DNA of 64,000 nt from Alg239-R122 sp041746135 (GTDB lineage Bacteria; Pseudomonadota; Alphaproteobacteria; Sphingomonadales; Sphingomonadaceae): positions 62,001 through 126,000 of the forward strand of contig JBGTHQ010000017.1 of assembly GCA_041746135.1 (NCBI GenBank), in the 5' to 3' direction. The notes under the pieces were generated by a model. It was not told the DNA's origin. It ran no database searches and saw only the letters and a list, made by a program, of their open reading frames with translations. The position numbers and the translations under genes were made by a program. Of this stretch, positions 38,226-48,669 are shown one piece after another; within the stretch, counting starts at the first letter, position 1; each line of letters starts with the position of its first letter.

Positions 38226-40478
38226 ATGACCGGCTTCCTTCTCGAACTTTTAAGCGAAGAAATCCCTGCACGGATGCAGGCAAAGGCGCGCACCGATCTG
38301 GAAAAACTATTCGTGGGCCAACTCTCCGATGCGGGGCTGAAAGCCGATAGTATTACTGTCTATTCCACCCCGCGCCGTCTTGCGCTGATGGCCATAGGCC
38401 TGCCGGACCGGACCGAGGCGGTGAGCGAGGAAGCGAAGGGCCCACCCGAAGGCGCACCCGATCAGGCGGTCGAGGGCTTCGCCCGCAAGAACGGCGTCAG
38501 CCGCGACCAGTTGGAAGTGCGCGACGTAAAGGGCCGTCCCACCTGGTTTGCGGTGATCGACACGCCCGGCCGTGCGACCAAAGACGTTCTGTCCGAAGCC
38601 ATTCCCGCAATTATGGCGGCCTTCCCATGGCCGAAATCGATGCGCTGGGGCGATGCCAGCACCAGCACCGAAAGCCTGAAATGGGTGCGTCCATTGCAGG
38701 GTATCGTCGCGATATTCGGCGATGCGCTGGTGGAATGCGAAGCGGGCGAAGTGCGCTCCGGATATGATACTGTCGGCCACCGGTTCCACCATAGCGGCGT
38801 CATCACCATCGGCGGCGTGGACGATTATGTCGAAAAACTGCGCGCCTGCCATGTGATCGTCGATCATACGCAACGTCAGGATATCATTTGCAAAGGGGCG
38901 GCCAAGGCTGCATCCGATGCGGGGCTGGTGCTGGTCGAGGACAAGGGGCTGGTGATCGAAAATGCCGGGCTGACCGAATGGCCGGTGCCGCTGCTCGGCC
39001 GCTATGACGCCGCGTTTCTCGATGTGCCCGAAGAAGTGATCCAGCTGACCACGCGGATCAACCAGAAATATTTTGTAGTGCGCGATGCAGCGGGCAAGCT
39101 TGCCCCGGCATTTGTCTGCACTGCCAATATTGCCGCGCATGACGGCGGCAAAGCGATTGTTGCGGGTAATGAAAAAGTCCTCGCCGCGCGATTGGCTGAT
39201 GCGAAATTCTTCTGGGAACTCGACCAGCAAAAAACGCTCGAGCAACATGCCGAGAAGCTGAAAAATATCGTGTTTCATGAAAAACTGGGCACGGTTGCGG
39301 ACAAGGTCGAACGCGTTGCGAAACTGGCGCGGTGGCTGGTGGAAGAGGGCATAGTTAAGGATGCAAACCCCGACCATGCCGAACAGGCCGCGCGGCTGTG
39401 CAAGGCCGACCTCGTCACCGAAATGGTCGGCGAGTTTCCCGAATTGCAAGGCTTGATGGGCGGCTATTATGCCGCAAAAGAAGGGTTGCCAACAGAAGTC
39501 AGTGAAGCCATCCGCGACCATTATAAACCGGTCGGGCAGGGCGATGATGTCCCGACCGCGCCGGTCACGGTGGCAGTGAGTTTGGCAGATAAGTTGGATA
39601 CAGTCGCAAGTTTCTTTGTATTAAATGAGCATCCTACAGGATCGAGAGATCCTTTTGCACTTAGGCGTTCAGCTTTAGGAATTTTGTTGATTATAATTCT
39701 TAATGAATTGAGGTTTTCAACTATAAAAGTCTTCAATAAAGCTGTCGTTGCAAGTCTGGCAGTTGTTTCCGAAGTTGTCAGAAAAGATTTGGTTGGAAAG
39801 GCACAATCACTTGGTTTCCAAGCAAGCTCAGATGCGGTCGTGAGCGAAAAAGAAAAGTTTGTAAGTTTAGTCGACGGTAATGAATACGGCATTTCTGTTC
39901 TGAACCTACTCGACTTTTTCGCAGAGCGCCTCAAAGTCCAGCAACGCGAAGCAGGCGTCCGCTATGACCTGATTGATGCGGTGTTTGCGCTTGGCGGCGA
40001 GGATGATCTTGTCCGCCTGCTCGCGCGGGTGAAGGCGTTGCAAGCGTTTGTCGAAACCGAAGACGGCACCAATTTGCTCGCCGGATATAAGCGCGCGTCG
40101 AATATTCTGAAAAAGGAAGCGCCCCAATCCGTCGCCCCCGCGAAGGCGGGGGCCGTTGGCGGGGAAGCGCTGGACAGTGCAGCGGCTCCCGCCTCCGCGG
40201 GAGCGACGGAACTGTTCTATACGCCCGAAAAAGCCGAGTCCGATTTGATTGCTGCGCTCGATTCTGCCGAACCAAAAGCGGCGGTGGCGATTGCGGCGGA
40301 GGATTTCGAAGGCGCGATGGCCGCGCTCGCCAGCCTGCGCACGCCGATCGACCGGTTTTTCGAAGAAGTGACCGTCAACGATCCCGATGCGGACAAGCGC
40401 AGCGCCCGGTTGGGCCTGCTCGCGCGCGTGCGCGATGCCGTGCATACGGTGGCGGATTTTTCGAAAATCGAGGGATGA
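38226..40478 (+). CDS. glyS: Glycyl-tRNA synthetase beta chain
   Basis: A 750-residue beta subunit that binds tRNA-Gly; the N-terminus FLLELLSEEIPARMQ is typical and the C-terminal anticodon-binding domain ends VTVNDPDADKRSARLGLL. The start at 38226 follows AGAGGCGAA. Two oddities: bases about 39585-39905 have about 39 percent GC by hand count against about 60 percent on both sides, with rare-type codons (TTA, AGG, AGA) and extra residues around LRFSTIKVFNKAVVASLAVV; and an in-frame palindromic repeat pair at 40128-40210 adds the Ala/Gly-rich stretch after NILKKEAP. The frame is intact. Confidence 0.95.
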   Translation: MTGFLLELLSEEIPARMQAKARTDLEKLFVGQLSDAGLKADSITVYSTPRRLALMAIGLPDRTEAVSEEAKGPPEGAPDQAVEGFARKNGVSRDQLEVRDVKGRPTWFAVIDTPGRATKDVLSEAIPAIMAAFPWPKSMRWGDASTSTESLKWVRPLQGIVAIFGDALVECEAGEVRSGYDTVGHRFHHSGVITIGGVDDYVEKLRACHVIVDHTQRQDIICKGAAKAASDAGLVLVEDKGLVIENAGLTEWPVPLLGRYDAAFLDVPEEVIQLTTRINQKYFVVRDAAGKLAPAFVCTANIAAHDGGKAIVAGNEKVLAARLADAKFFWELDQQKTLEQHAEKLKNIVFHEKLGTVADKVERVAKLARWLVEEGIVKDANPDHAEQAARLCKADLVTEMVGEFPELQGLMGGYYAAKEGLPTEVSEAIRDHYKPVGQGDDVPTAPVTVAVSLADKLDTVASFFVLNEHPTGSRDPFALRRSALGILLIIILNELRFSTIKVFNKAVVASLAVVSEVVRKDLVGKAQSLGFQASSDAVVSEKEKFVSLVDGNEYGISVLNLLDFFAERLKVQQREAGVRYDLIDAVFALGGEDDLVRLLARVKALQAFVETEDGTNLLAGYKRASNILKKEAPQSVAPAKAGAVGGEALDSAAAPASAGATELFYTPEKAESDLIAALDSAEPKAAVAIAAEDFEGAMAALASLRTPIDRFFEEVTVNDPDADKRSARLGLLARVRDAVHTVADFSKIEG
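40128..40210. repeat. In-frame palindromic repeat pair inside glyS
   Basis: TCCGTCGCCCCCGCGAAGGC... at 40128-40153 is mirrored by a reverse-complement copy at 40185-40210 (...GGGAGCGACGGA). Each half is itself a GC-rich palindrome. It encodes about 28 Ala/Gly/Ser-rich residues near the C-terminus of GlyS without breaking the frame. Confidence 0.7.
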
Positions 40479-40484
40479 GAACAA

Positions 40485-40614
40485 CCCTCTCCCCTTCAGG
40501 GGAGAGGGTTGGGAGAGGGTTGGGAGAGGGGACTGCCCCTGGGTAATTTTACAATAAGGGTCGGGACGGAGGAATTCCCCTCTCCCCGACCCTCTCCCCT
40601 TGAGGGGAGAGGGA
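40485..40614. repeat. CCCTCTCCCC-type palindromic repeats between glyS and ppdK
   Basis: CCCTCTCCCCTTCAGGGGAG... at 40485-40508 and CCCTCTCCCCTTGAGGGGAG... at 40590-40613 are near-perfect palindromes. Between them are GGGAGAGGGTT direct repeats (40510-40530) and an opposed copy TCCCCTCTCCCCGACC (40576-40591). It belongs to a different repeat family from the two pairs in and before glyS. Confidence 0.75.
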
Positions 40615-40615
40615 G

Positions 40616-43300
<2,685 letters not shown>

Positions 43301-43310
43301 TAGTAATCGT

Positions 43311-44195
43311 CTAAGTTTTAGGCTTCAGCACGCTTGCCAGAGATGTCTTCCCGCTCCCGCGCCGTGCGGGTTGGGGCTGGCTGGCATCAGGTGCCCAGCC
43401 GCTCAAGTAAACCAGTTCGAAAACTTCGCTGGTCTTGCCGTCCTCATCTGCCGCACCGGCAAAATGCGTCGCGGCGGCGAGCAGGCCTGTCTTGCCGATA
43501 TAAGGTGGCGCAGAGGCCAGCACATTGCTGGCGCCCATGCCGCGTAAATCACGGACCAGCGGCGGCAGGCCGGAATAGCGTACGGTCAGCCGCTCGCCAT
43601 CGGCCACAGGCAGCGCAAAGCCGGTACGCGAAAGCAGGTCGCCGGCGGCACGCACGTCGATTTGCGGGTGGATATGCGCGGCCATGCGTTCGCCATCGGC
43701 CGCAGCCATCGCTGCATTGAGCCGGGGCAGCGAACCAGCCCCGATAAAAGCGCCGAGCATCAGTCCGTCGGGCCGCAATATCCGCCGCATCTGTATCAGC
43801 GCACCGGGCAGGTCGTTGACGCTGTCGAGCACGCCGTTGGAGATGATCAGATCGAACTGGTCTTTGGTAAAGGGCAGGCGATCTTCTTCGCACTGGATGC
43901 CACCCCAACGCGCTACATTCACGGCGCTGCTGTCGGCATAGGTAACCGCAATGCCCGCGCTCGCCAGATGCTCCATGATCGGCTCCGCTCCATCACCTAT
44001 GACCAGCGCTTTGGTAAAATCGCGCTTTACCCATTGCAATCGTTCGCGTATTTCTTCTGCCATATGTTGGTGCAGAAAATCATGCCCGCTATTTTGGATG
44101 GCCATTCGGACCGCGCGGTCGCGCGCCAGGCGCCGCCGTTTGCGGTCGAAAATGTCTCTGAGCGGTTCGGCGGGGGGGGTAGGGGGAGAAGCCAT
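43311..44195 (-). CDS. Class I SAM-dependent methyltransferase (NDUFAF5/BioC-like)
   Basis: A 294-residue methyltransferase-like protein. After the N-terminal IFDRKRRRLARDRA, the SAM domain shows ALVIGDGAEPIMEHL (motif I, with GDG in place of GxG), EEDRLPFTKDQFDLIISNGVLDSVNDLPGAL and RRILRPDGLMLGAF. This layout, with LISNGVLDSVNDLPG, resembles the alphaproteobacterial relatives of the mitochondrial complex I assembly factor NDUFAF5, and more remotely BioC. Substrate unknown. It is convergent with ppdK and divergent from comF. Confidence 0.8.
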   Translation of the reverse strand: MASPPTPPAEPLRDIFDRKRRRLARDRAVRMAIQNSGHDFLHQHMAEEIRERLQWVKRDFTKALVIGDGAEPIMEHLASAGIAVTYADSSAVNVARWGGIQCEEDRLPFTKDQFDLIISNGVLDSVNDLPGALIQMRRILRPDGLMLGAFIGAGSLPRLNAAMAAADGERMAAHIHPQIDVRAAGDLLSRTGFALPVADGERLTVRYSGLPPLVRDLRGMGASNVLASAPPYIGKTGLLAAATHFAGAADEDGKTSEVFELVYLSGWAPDASQPQPARRGSGKTSLASVLKPKT

Positions 44196-44250
44196 ATATA
44201 TCTTGTGCCTTGGTCAAGGCGTGACGACAAGAGGGTATGAGGAAAGATGG

Positions 44251-45012
44251 ATGGCGACGGTGCCGGAATTGTATCGCAGAATACTGAAACCGGCGCTCGA
44301 TGTGATCATTCCGCCGCGCTGTCCGGTCTGCGGCGAAATGGTGGCGGACGATTTACAGTTTTGTGAGATCTGCTGGCCGAAATTGCGCTTCATTACCGAA
44401 CCAGCCTGTACCGCGTGCGGGCGCCCGTTCGAATTTGCCCGCGCCGATGATATGGTCTGCGCGATCTGCCTAGCCAGACCGCCCAGACATGATGGCATTA
44501 GGGCTGCGGTTGTCTATGACGACGTGTCACGCCGGATTCCGATCAGGCTGAAATATGCCGGTCGTATCGGTCTCGCCAAGCTGATTGCGCATTTTCTGGA
44601 CCGGTACGTGCCGCAGAATACCGGCAATCTTTTGCTGGTCCCGGTGCCTTTGCATCGCACCCGGATCTGGCGGCGCGGGTTCAACCAAGCTGCCCTGATC
44701 GCGCGTTCACTGCATGATACCCACAATATTGCGCTGGCCTTGCCCGCGCTGATCCGCACGAAAGCGACCCCGCCACTCAAGGGGATGACGGGCAGACAGC
44801 GGCAAAAGCTGCTCAGGGGCGCGATTGCCGTCAATCCGAAATTTGCGGGGCGGATAAGCGGTAGGGATGTCATGCTGGTCGATGACGTCTATACCAGCGG
44901 CGCCACCACCAATGCCTGTGTGGTCCAGCTCAAAAAAGCGGGTGCCCGGTCGGTCACGATATATTGCTGGGCCCGCGTATTGCGCGAAGGTGAGGAAGGA
45001 CGGGGTGGCTGA
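44251..45012 (+). CDS. comF: ComF family protein (phosphoribosyltransferase fold)
   Basis: A 253-residue protein of the ComF family, linked to natural DNA uptake and recombination in several bacteria. The N-terminus has a double zinc-ribbon (CPVCG, CEIC, CTACG, CAIC at residues about 24-75). The PRTase-type domain has LVPVPLHRTRIWRRGFNQA and the phosphoribosyl-binding loop VMLVDDVYTSGATTNAC. The ATG at 44251 follows AGGAAAG; the frame opens far upstream at 43951 inside the opposite gene. It starts a run of four same-strand genes. Confidence 0.9.
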   Translation: MATVPELYRRILKPALDVIIPPRCPVCGEMVADDLQFCEICWPKLRFITEPACTACGRPFEFARADDMVCAICLARPPRHDGIRAAVVYDDVSRRIPIRLKYAGRIGLAKLIAHFLDRYVPQNTGNLLLVPVPLHRTRIWRRGFNQAALIARSLHDTHNIALALPALIRTKATPPLKGMTGRQRQKLLRGAIAVNPKFAGRISGRDVMLVDDVYTSGATTNACVVQLKKAGARSVTIYCWARVLREGEEGRGG

Positions 45013-45080
45013 CCCCTTGCGTTTCGTGCGATTTGCACCCATTTAAAATGTTGGAAGTGCAAGTTGAGCAAGGGAATATC

Positions 45081-45338
45081 GTGGCCAAGATCGAAATCTA
45101 TACCAAGACATTCTGCCCCTATTGTGTGCGTGCGAAACATTTTTTGAACGGCAAGGGTGCCGATTTCGAGGAATATGAGATTACCATGGACGGACCGAAA
45201 CGCGCGGAGATGCTCCAACGTTCCGGGGGCCGGACATCGGTTCCCCAGATATTTATCGATGGGAGGCATATTGGCGGCTCCGATGACCTGTTCGCACTCG
45301 AATCGAGAGGCGAACTCGACACCATGCTGGGCGCCTGA
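45081..45338 (+). CDS. grxC: Glutaredoxin 3 (GrxC type)
   Basis: An 85-residue dithiol glutaredoxin with active site CPYC (residues 12-15) and the glutathione-binding TSVPQIFIDGRHIGGSDD. It reduces protein disulfides and glutathionylated proteins. The GTG at 45081 gives the normal N-terminus AKIEIYTKTFCPYC and has AAGGGA eight bases upstream; ATG codons at 45033 and 45048 would add unconserved residues. Seven bases separate it from the nitrilase-family gene. Confidence 0.94.
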   Translation: MAKIEIYTKTFCPYCVRAKHFLNGKGADFEEYEITMDGPKRAEMLQRSGGRTSVPQIFIDGRHIGGSDDLFALESRGELDTMLGA

Positions 45339-45344
45339 AATCGC

Positions 45345-46166
45345 ATGAAAATAGCCGTATTGCAGATGAATGGAGGGATCGACCCCGCTGCCAATACCCG
45401 GCAGATTGTCGCTGCCGTTGCAGATGCGGCGGCGCAAGGCGCGCAGATACTCTTTACGCCCGAAATGTCGAACCTGCTCGACCAGGATCGGCGCCGGGCC
45501 GCCAATGCTATAGCGGACGAACGAAGCGACCCTGTGCTGGCCGCCCTATGTGCGGCCGCAAAAGCGCACGGGATTTATGTGCAGGTCGGTTCGCTGGCAT
45601 TGTCACATGCCGACGGCAAGAACCGCAACCGCGCCTTCATGATCGATCGCGGCGGCAATATTACCGCCCGGTATGATAAAATCCATCTGTTCGACGCGGA
45701 ATTGGGCGGCGACGACAATTGGCGCGAATCCAATATCTATGCGGGCGGTGACTGTGCGGTCATTGCCAAAGGCGCGGGCGCAAAGATCGGCCTGAGCATA
45801 TGCTATGATATCCGCTTTCCACGTCTTTACCAGATGCTGGCGCATGGGGGTGCGGAGATACTCTCCATCCCGGCTGCGTTCACCGTGCCGACAGGTCAGG
45901 CCCACTGGCATGTCCTGCTCCGCGCCCGCGCTATCGAATCGTCATGTTTCGTGGTTGCGGCAGCGCAATCCGGCAGTCATCAGGATGGTCGCAGCACCTA
46001 TGGGCACAGTCTGGTCGTCGATCCGTGGGGCAAGGTGCTGCTGGATATGGAAAATACTATCGATCTGGGTTTTGCGGAGATCGACTTGGCCGACATCGGC
46101 AATATACGCCGTAAATTGCCGTCGCTTGCCAATGTCCGCGAAATACGCAACTGCACGTCGTCATGA
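45345..46166 (+). CDS. Carbon-nitrogen hydrolase (nitrilase family, Nit-like)
   Basis: A 273-residue amidase of the nitrilase superfamily. The Glu-Lys-Cys triad is visible: Glu in FTPEMSN (near residue 40), Lys in YDKIHLFD (near 111) and Cys in SICYDIRFP (near 153). The GHSLVVDPWG segment is typical. It resembles the Nit2/omega-amidase and Nit1 deaminated-glutathione amidase groups; being next to a glutaredoxin, a role in glutathione repair is a reasonable inference. Its stop overlaps the next start (ATGA). Confidence 0.9.
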   Translation: MKIAVLQMNGGIDPAANTRQIVAAVADAAAQGAQILFTPEMSNLLDQDRRRAANAIADERSDPVLAALCAAAKAHGIYVQVGSLALSHADGKNRNRAFMIDRGGNITARYDKIHLFDAELGGDDNWRESNIYAGGDCAVIAKGAGAKIGLSICYDIRFPRLYQMLAHGGAEILSIPAAFTVPTGQAHWHVLLRARAIESSCFVVAAAQSGSHQDGRSTYGHSLVVDPWGKVLLDMENTIDLGFAEIDLADIGNIRRKLPSLANVREIRNCTSS

Positions 46167-46678
46167 TTGTATTCGATCTCGTCTGCGGCGCACACAGCCA
46201 CATATTCGAAGGCTGGTTTGCCTGTGGCGCCGCTTTTTCCGAGCAGAAAGAGCGTGGCCTGCTGACTTGTCCGGTCTGCAACGACAGCGATGTGCGCAAG
46301 GCCGTGATGGCACCCAATGTCGGGGCGAAGGGCAATCAGGCACGCGCGATCGCCGAGCGCCCGCAATCCGAAAAACCGCCTGCGGTGCAGGATGCTCCAT
46401 CTGCCGGAGCGGTTGCGGTCCAGAACGTGCCGGAAATGAATGCACGCCTGCGCGAAATGATAGGTGCGGTCGCAAAGGCGCAGGCGCAAATGCTGGAAAA
46501 TTCCAGATGGGTCGGCAAGGAATTTGCCGACAGGGCGCGCGATATCCATTATGGGGATGCGGATAGCGAACTGATCCACGGCGAGACGAGCGAGAAAGAA
46601 GCGCAGGACCTGCTCGACGAGGGCATATCGATCGCGCCCCTGCCGTTGCCGGTAATCCCGCCCGAATCCAATAACTGA
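46163..46678 (+). CDS. DUF1178 family protein
   Basis: A 171-residue protein matching DUF1178 (PF06676): the N-terminus VFDLVCGAHSHIFEGWFA with a CPVC pair (about residues 37-40) looks like a small zinc-ribbon, then a variable linker and a conserved helix MLREMIGAVAKAQAQ-like stretch and AEDRARDIHYGD-like end (here FADRARDIHYGDAD, HGETSEKEAQDLLDEGI). Function unknown. The ATG overlaps the stop of the nitrilase-family gene, and tRNA-Arg follows. Confidence 0.88.
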   Translation: MIVFDLVCGAHSHIFEGWFACGAAFSEQKERGLLTCPVCNDSDVRKAVMAPNVGAKGNQARAIAERPQSEKPPAVQDAPSAGAVAVQNVPEMNARLREMIGAVAKAQAQMLENSRWVGKEFADRARDIHYGDADSELIHGETSEKEAQDLLDEGISIAPLPLPVIPPESNN

Positions 46679-46750
46679 CTTGCCGTTCGCCAATTGAACA
46701 ATTGAAAAGCACGGCCATGCTGATTAGAGCTTGTGCCCATACAGTGTCAT

Positions 46751-46827
46751 GGCCCCGTAGCTCAGCCGGATAGAGCATCGGATTCCTAATCCGGAGGTCG
46801 CGCGTTCGAATCGCGCCGGGGTCACCA
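46751..46827 (+). tRNA. tRNA-Arg (CCT)
   Basis: A 77-nt cloverleaf. Acceptor GGCCCCG/CGGGGTC, anticodon loop TTCCTAA giving CCT, T arm GCGCG-TTCGAAT-CGCGC, encoded CCA at 46825-46827. It borders the prophage integrase end and is the likely integration site. Confidence 0.97.
46787..46827. other. Probable phage attachment site in the tRNA-Arg 3' half
   Basis: Tyrosine integrases often recombine within the anticodon-to-3' end part of a tRNA gene, and the integrase here lies 245 bases away pointing at the tRNA. The second copy of the site would be beyond the right window edge, so the exact core cannot be defined. Confidence 0.4.
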
Positions 46828-46860
46828 GAAAACCGCCATTTTTGAGATGGCGCATAAAAC

Positions 46861-46884
46861 AAGTTTACACTGGATTGTAAACTT
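46861..46884 (-). terminator. Hairpin at the end of the integrase operon
   Basis: AAGTTTAC (46861-46868) pairs with GTAAACTT (46877-46884). On the minus strand it is followed by GTTTTATG, and it lies two bases beyond the stop of the small gene after int. It could also be a protein-binding dyad near the att site. Confidence 0.45.
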
Positions 46885-46885
46885 T

Positions 46886-47068
46886 TCACTTTCTGGCCCT
46901 TTCTAATCTCTTGTAGCAGCGGTCCCGAATGACCTTCATATCGTCCGCAAAATCTTTTCGCGTCTGCTCGATATAAGCAACGGTCGCCCGTTCCTCGTCT
47001 GTCATCATTTCGCGCCACTTACCATTGCTCATGTCAGTATATATGCCATAGAAGCGCGGGGCATACAA
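46886..47068 (-). CDS. Small hypothetical protein after the integrase
   Basis: A 60-residue charged peptide ending DDMKVIRDRCYKRLERARK; the middle part MTDEERATVAYIEQTRKDF looks helical. It starts with TTG just after the integrase stop; an internal ATG at 47032 would give 48 residues. The composition is protein-like but there is no clear ribosome site, so it may not be expressed. Role unknown. Confidence 0.45.
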   Translation of the reverse strand: MYAPRFYGIYTDMSNGKWREMMTDEERATVAYIEQTRKDFADDMKVIRDRCYKRLERARK

Positions 47069-47071
47069 GAC

Positions 47072-48094
47072 CTATTTTGCCGATAATCGTTTGCTAAGTT
47101 CAATCACTACACGCGCCTCATCGACATAGCGTGCGCGTATCTCCGATATTCTCTTTTCCGACCAACCGACTATTCGGGCGATCTCTTGATCGGTTAGACC
47201 CTTCACGGCCAGAAAAGTGACATAGGTGCCGCGCAAATCGTGGATCCGCTTGGCGATGCCCGTTTTCTTTTTCGCGCGCTGAAATACGGTTTTCAGGCCA
47301 TCTGCCGACCACGGATTGCCATAGCTGTTTCGCAGGATCGGACCCTCGTCGCCCTCAATACTGGCAAGCAAGGTTCTCAATTCGGGTAGCATTGGGATAA
47401 CGACGCGCTTCCCGCGCTTGTTTGTCACCATGACAACAGCATCCTGCCCGATATGGTCCCATGACAGCTTTAACAGGTCGCCAAGGCGCAACCCCGTCAA
47501 CGATGCCAGTTTGATCGCTCGCCATAACTGAGGTGTTGCTTGCGGCTCAAAAGCGTCCATATCGGATTGCTCCCATACCTGATCGGCACGGTTGGCATGG
47601 TGAAGCTTTGGGATTCCGGCACCGACATTTATGCTGATCTGGCCGCGCTGCATGGCCCAGTTTAATATTGTCCCGAACATGGTCGTGTATTTATCGGCCT
47701 TTCGCGGGTTGGCGGCCATCTTGTCCCGCTGCGCAATTATCTCGCCGCGTATTCGCCAGTCATTGAAAGCGGCTAATGGAGCATCGCCGAAATAGGATTC
47801 TATTATATCCATGGATGCGCGGTAATCGGCTTGGGTATCCGGGGCCAGTTTTGTATATTCCGGGGATTGACGATAAGCCAAAAGGGTTGCGGCAAGTTCG
47901 TCACCTGGCAGATGTGCCGTTCGCGCCTTAGCGACCAGCGCTAGTAAATTTTGATCGACCACTGGTTTTGGCCCGAACCTCTTATCGATACGTGGACCTC
48001 CGCGCCAAGCATAGATATACCAGCAAGGCCCGTGTTTCGTGGGTTTTTTAATTATGTGTATGCCGGTCACTATCTTTGTTCTTTTTCCACGCAT
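47072..48094 (-). CDS. int: Prophage tyrosine recombinase (integrase)
   Basis: A 340-residue integrase. The SAM-like core-binding domain covers about 60-165, and the catalytic domain shows R203 (TGLRLGDLL), a lysine in NKRGKR (227-229), H285 and R288 (IHDLRGTYVT), W311 in the second-histidine position (VGWSEKR) and the nucleophile Y323 (ARYVDEA). It cuts and rejoins att sites, here most likely in tRNA-Arg. The ATG at 48094 is chosen because GGGGAG lies about 9 bases upstream; the frame opens at 48139. The start overlaps the preceding small gene by 47 bases. Confidence 0.93.
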   Translation of the reverse strand: MRGKRTKIVTGIHIIKKPTKHGPCWYIYAWRGGPRIDKRFGPKPVVDQNLLALVAKARTAHLPGDELAATLLAYRQSPEYTKLAPDTQADYRASMDIIESYFGDAPLAAFNDWRIRGEIIAQRDKMAANPRKADKYTTMFGTILNWAMQRGQISINVGAGIPKLHHANRADQVWEQSDMDAFEPQATPQLWRAIKLASLTGLRLGDLLKLSWDHIGQDAVVMVTNKRGKRVVIPMLPELRTLLASIEGDEGPILRNSYGNPWSADGLKTVFQRAKKKTGIAKRIHDLRGTYVTFLAVKGLTDQEIARIVGWSEKRISEIRARYVDEARVVIELSKRLSAK

Positions 48095-48230
48095 CGAAAG
48101 CACTCCCCGATTCACCTTTGCGGGCAACGGATATGCCATTCACTGAAATGTCAATAGCGCCAATATCGCCAAGCGTGTCTTTGGCGATTAGCAATATGCG
48201 CTTGATCTGTTTTTCGGTGGGCAATCTCAT
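48048..48230 (-). CDS. Small protein preceding the integrase
   Basis: A 60-residue protein, MRLPTEKQIKRILLIAKDTL at its start, then DIGAIDISVNGISVARKGE and a charged tail. Such short proteins directly before phage integrases sometimes act as excisionases, but no recognisable helix-turn-helix is evident, so that role is only a suggestion. The ATG at 48230 is used; the frame opens at 48293. It overlaps int. Confidence 0.6.
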   Translation of the reverse strand: MRLPTEKQIKRILLIAKDTLGDIGAIDISVNGISVARKGESGSAFDAWKKNKDSDRHTHN

Positions 48231-48252
48231 GGGAGTTCTCGTGCGGTCATGT

Positions 48253-48669
48253 TTATCTATCCATAGCGCGTAGAGCGGCTGCACACAGGGCAAGTTCGGG
48301 GGTTATCGCCTCGCCATCGTATGTCTTGCCGGTTTCCGCATTTGTGATCGTCACCCAACCTGGAATCCACGGGCCGTAGACAATTTCGCGTGTGAGATTA
48401 TCGTTAGACACAAGCGTCATGGCTGCGTCTATTGATGCCGTGTAGGCTGGCGCTTCGATCTGGATGCCCATCCCCTGCCAATCTTCCCAGTCCGATAGGT
48501 CCAAGTCTTTCAATTTGACGTATTCGGCATTTCTCTTGCCATCGTAACTGCCGCCATCTGTCATGATCTCCAGATCAGGCGTTGCTATCTGTTTTATCAG
48601 ACAATCAATCTCACGATCCGATCCATGCAGCGCCTCTATACGTTCTGCTAGTTCTGATAGGTTAATCAT
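48253..48669 (-). CDS. Phage hypothetical protein
   Basis: A 138-residue protein of unknown function with an excellent ribosome site (CGGAGGTGACC before ATG at 48669). It starts MINLSELAERIEALHGSDRE and ends ITPELALCAAALRAMDR, a C-terminal pattern common in small phage proteins that modify or sense growth state, but no function is known. Its start overlaps the end of the preceding gene by eight bases. Confidence 0.8.
   Translation of the reverse strand: MINLSELAERIEALHGSDREIDCLIKQIATPDLEIMTDGGSYDGKRNAEYVKLKDLDLSDWEDWQGMGIQIEAPAYTASIDAAMTLVSNDNLTREIVYGPWIPGWVTITNAETGKTYDGEAITPELALCAAALRAMDR

Noticed and set aside
38307..39521. 404-codon minus-strand frame within glyS
   Set aside because: Shadow frame without recognisable features.
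40485..40614. Rho-independent terminator after glyS
   Set aside because: The palindromes have no T-run and occur as an inverted set, so a repeat element is a better explanation.
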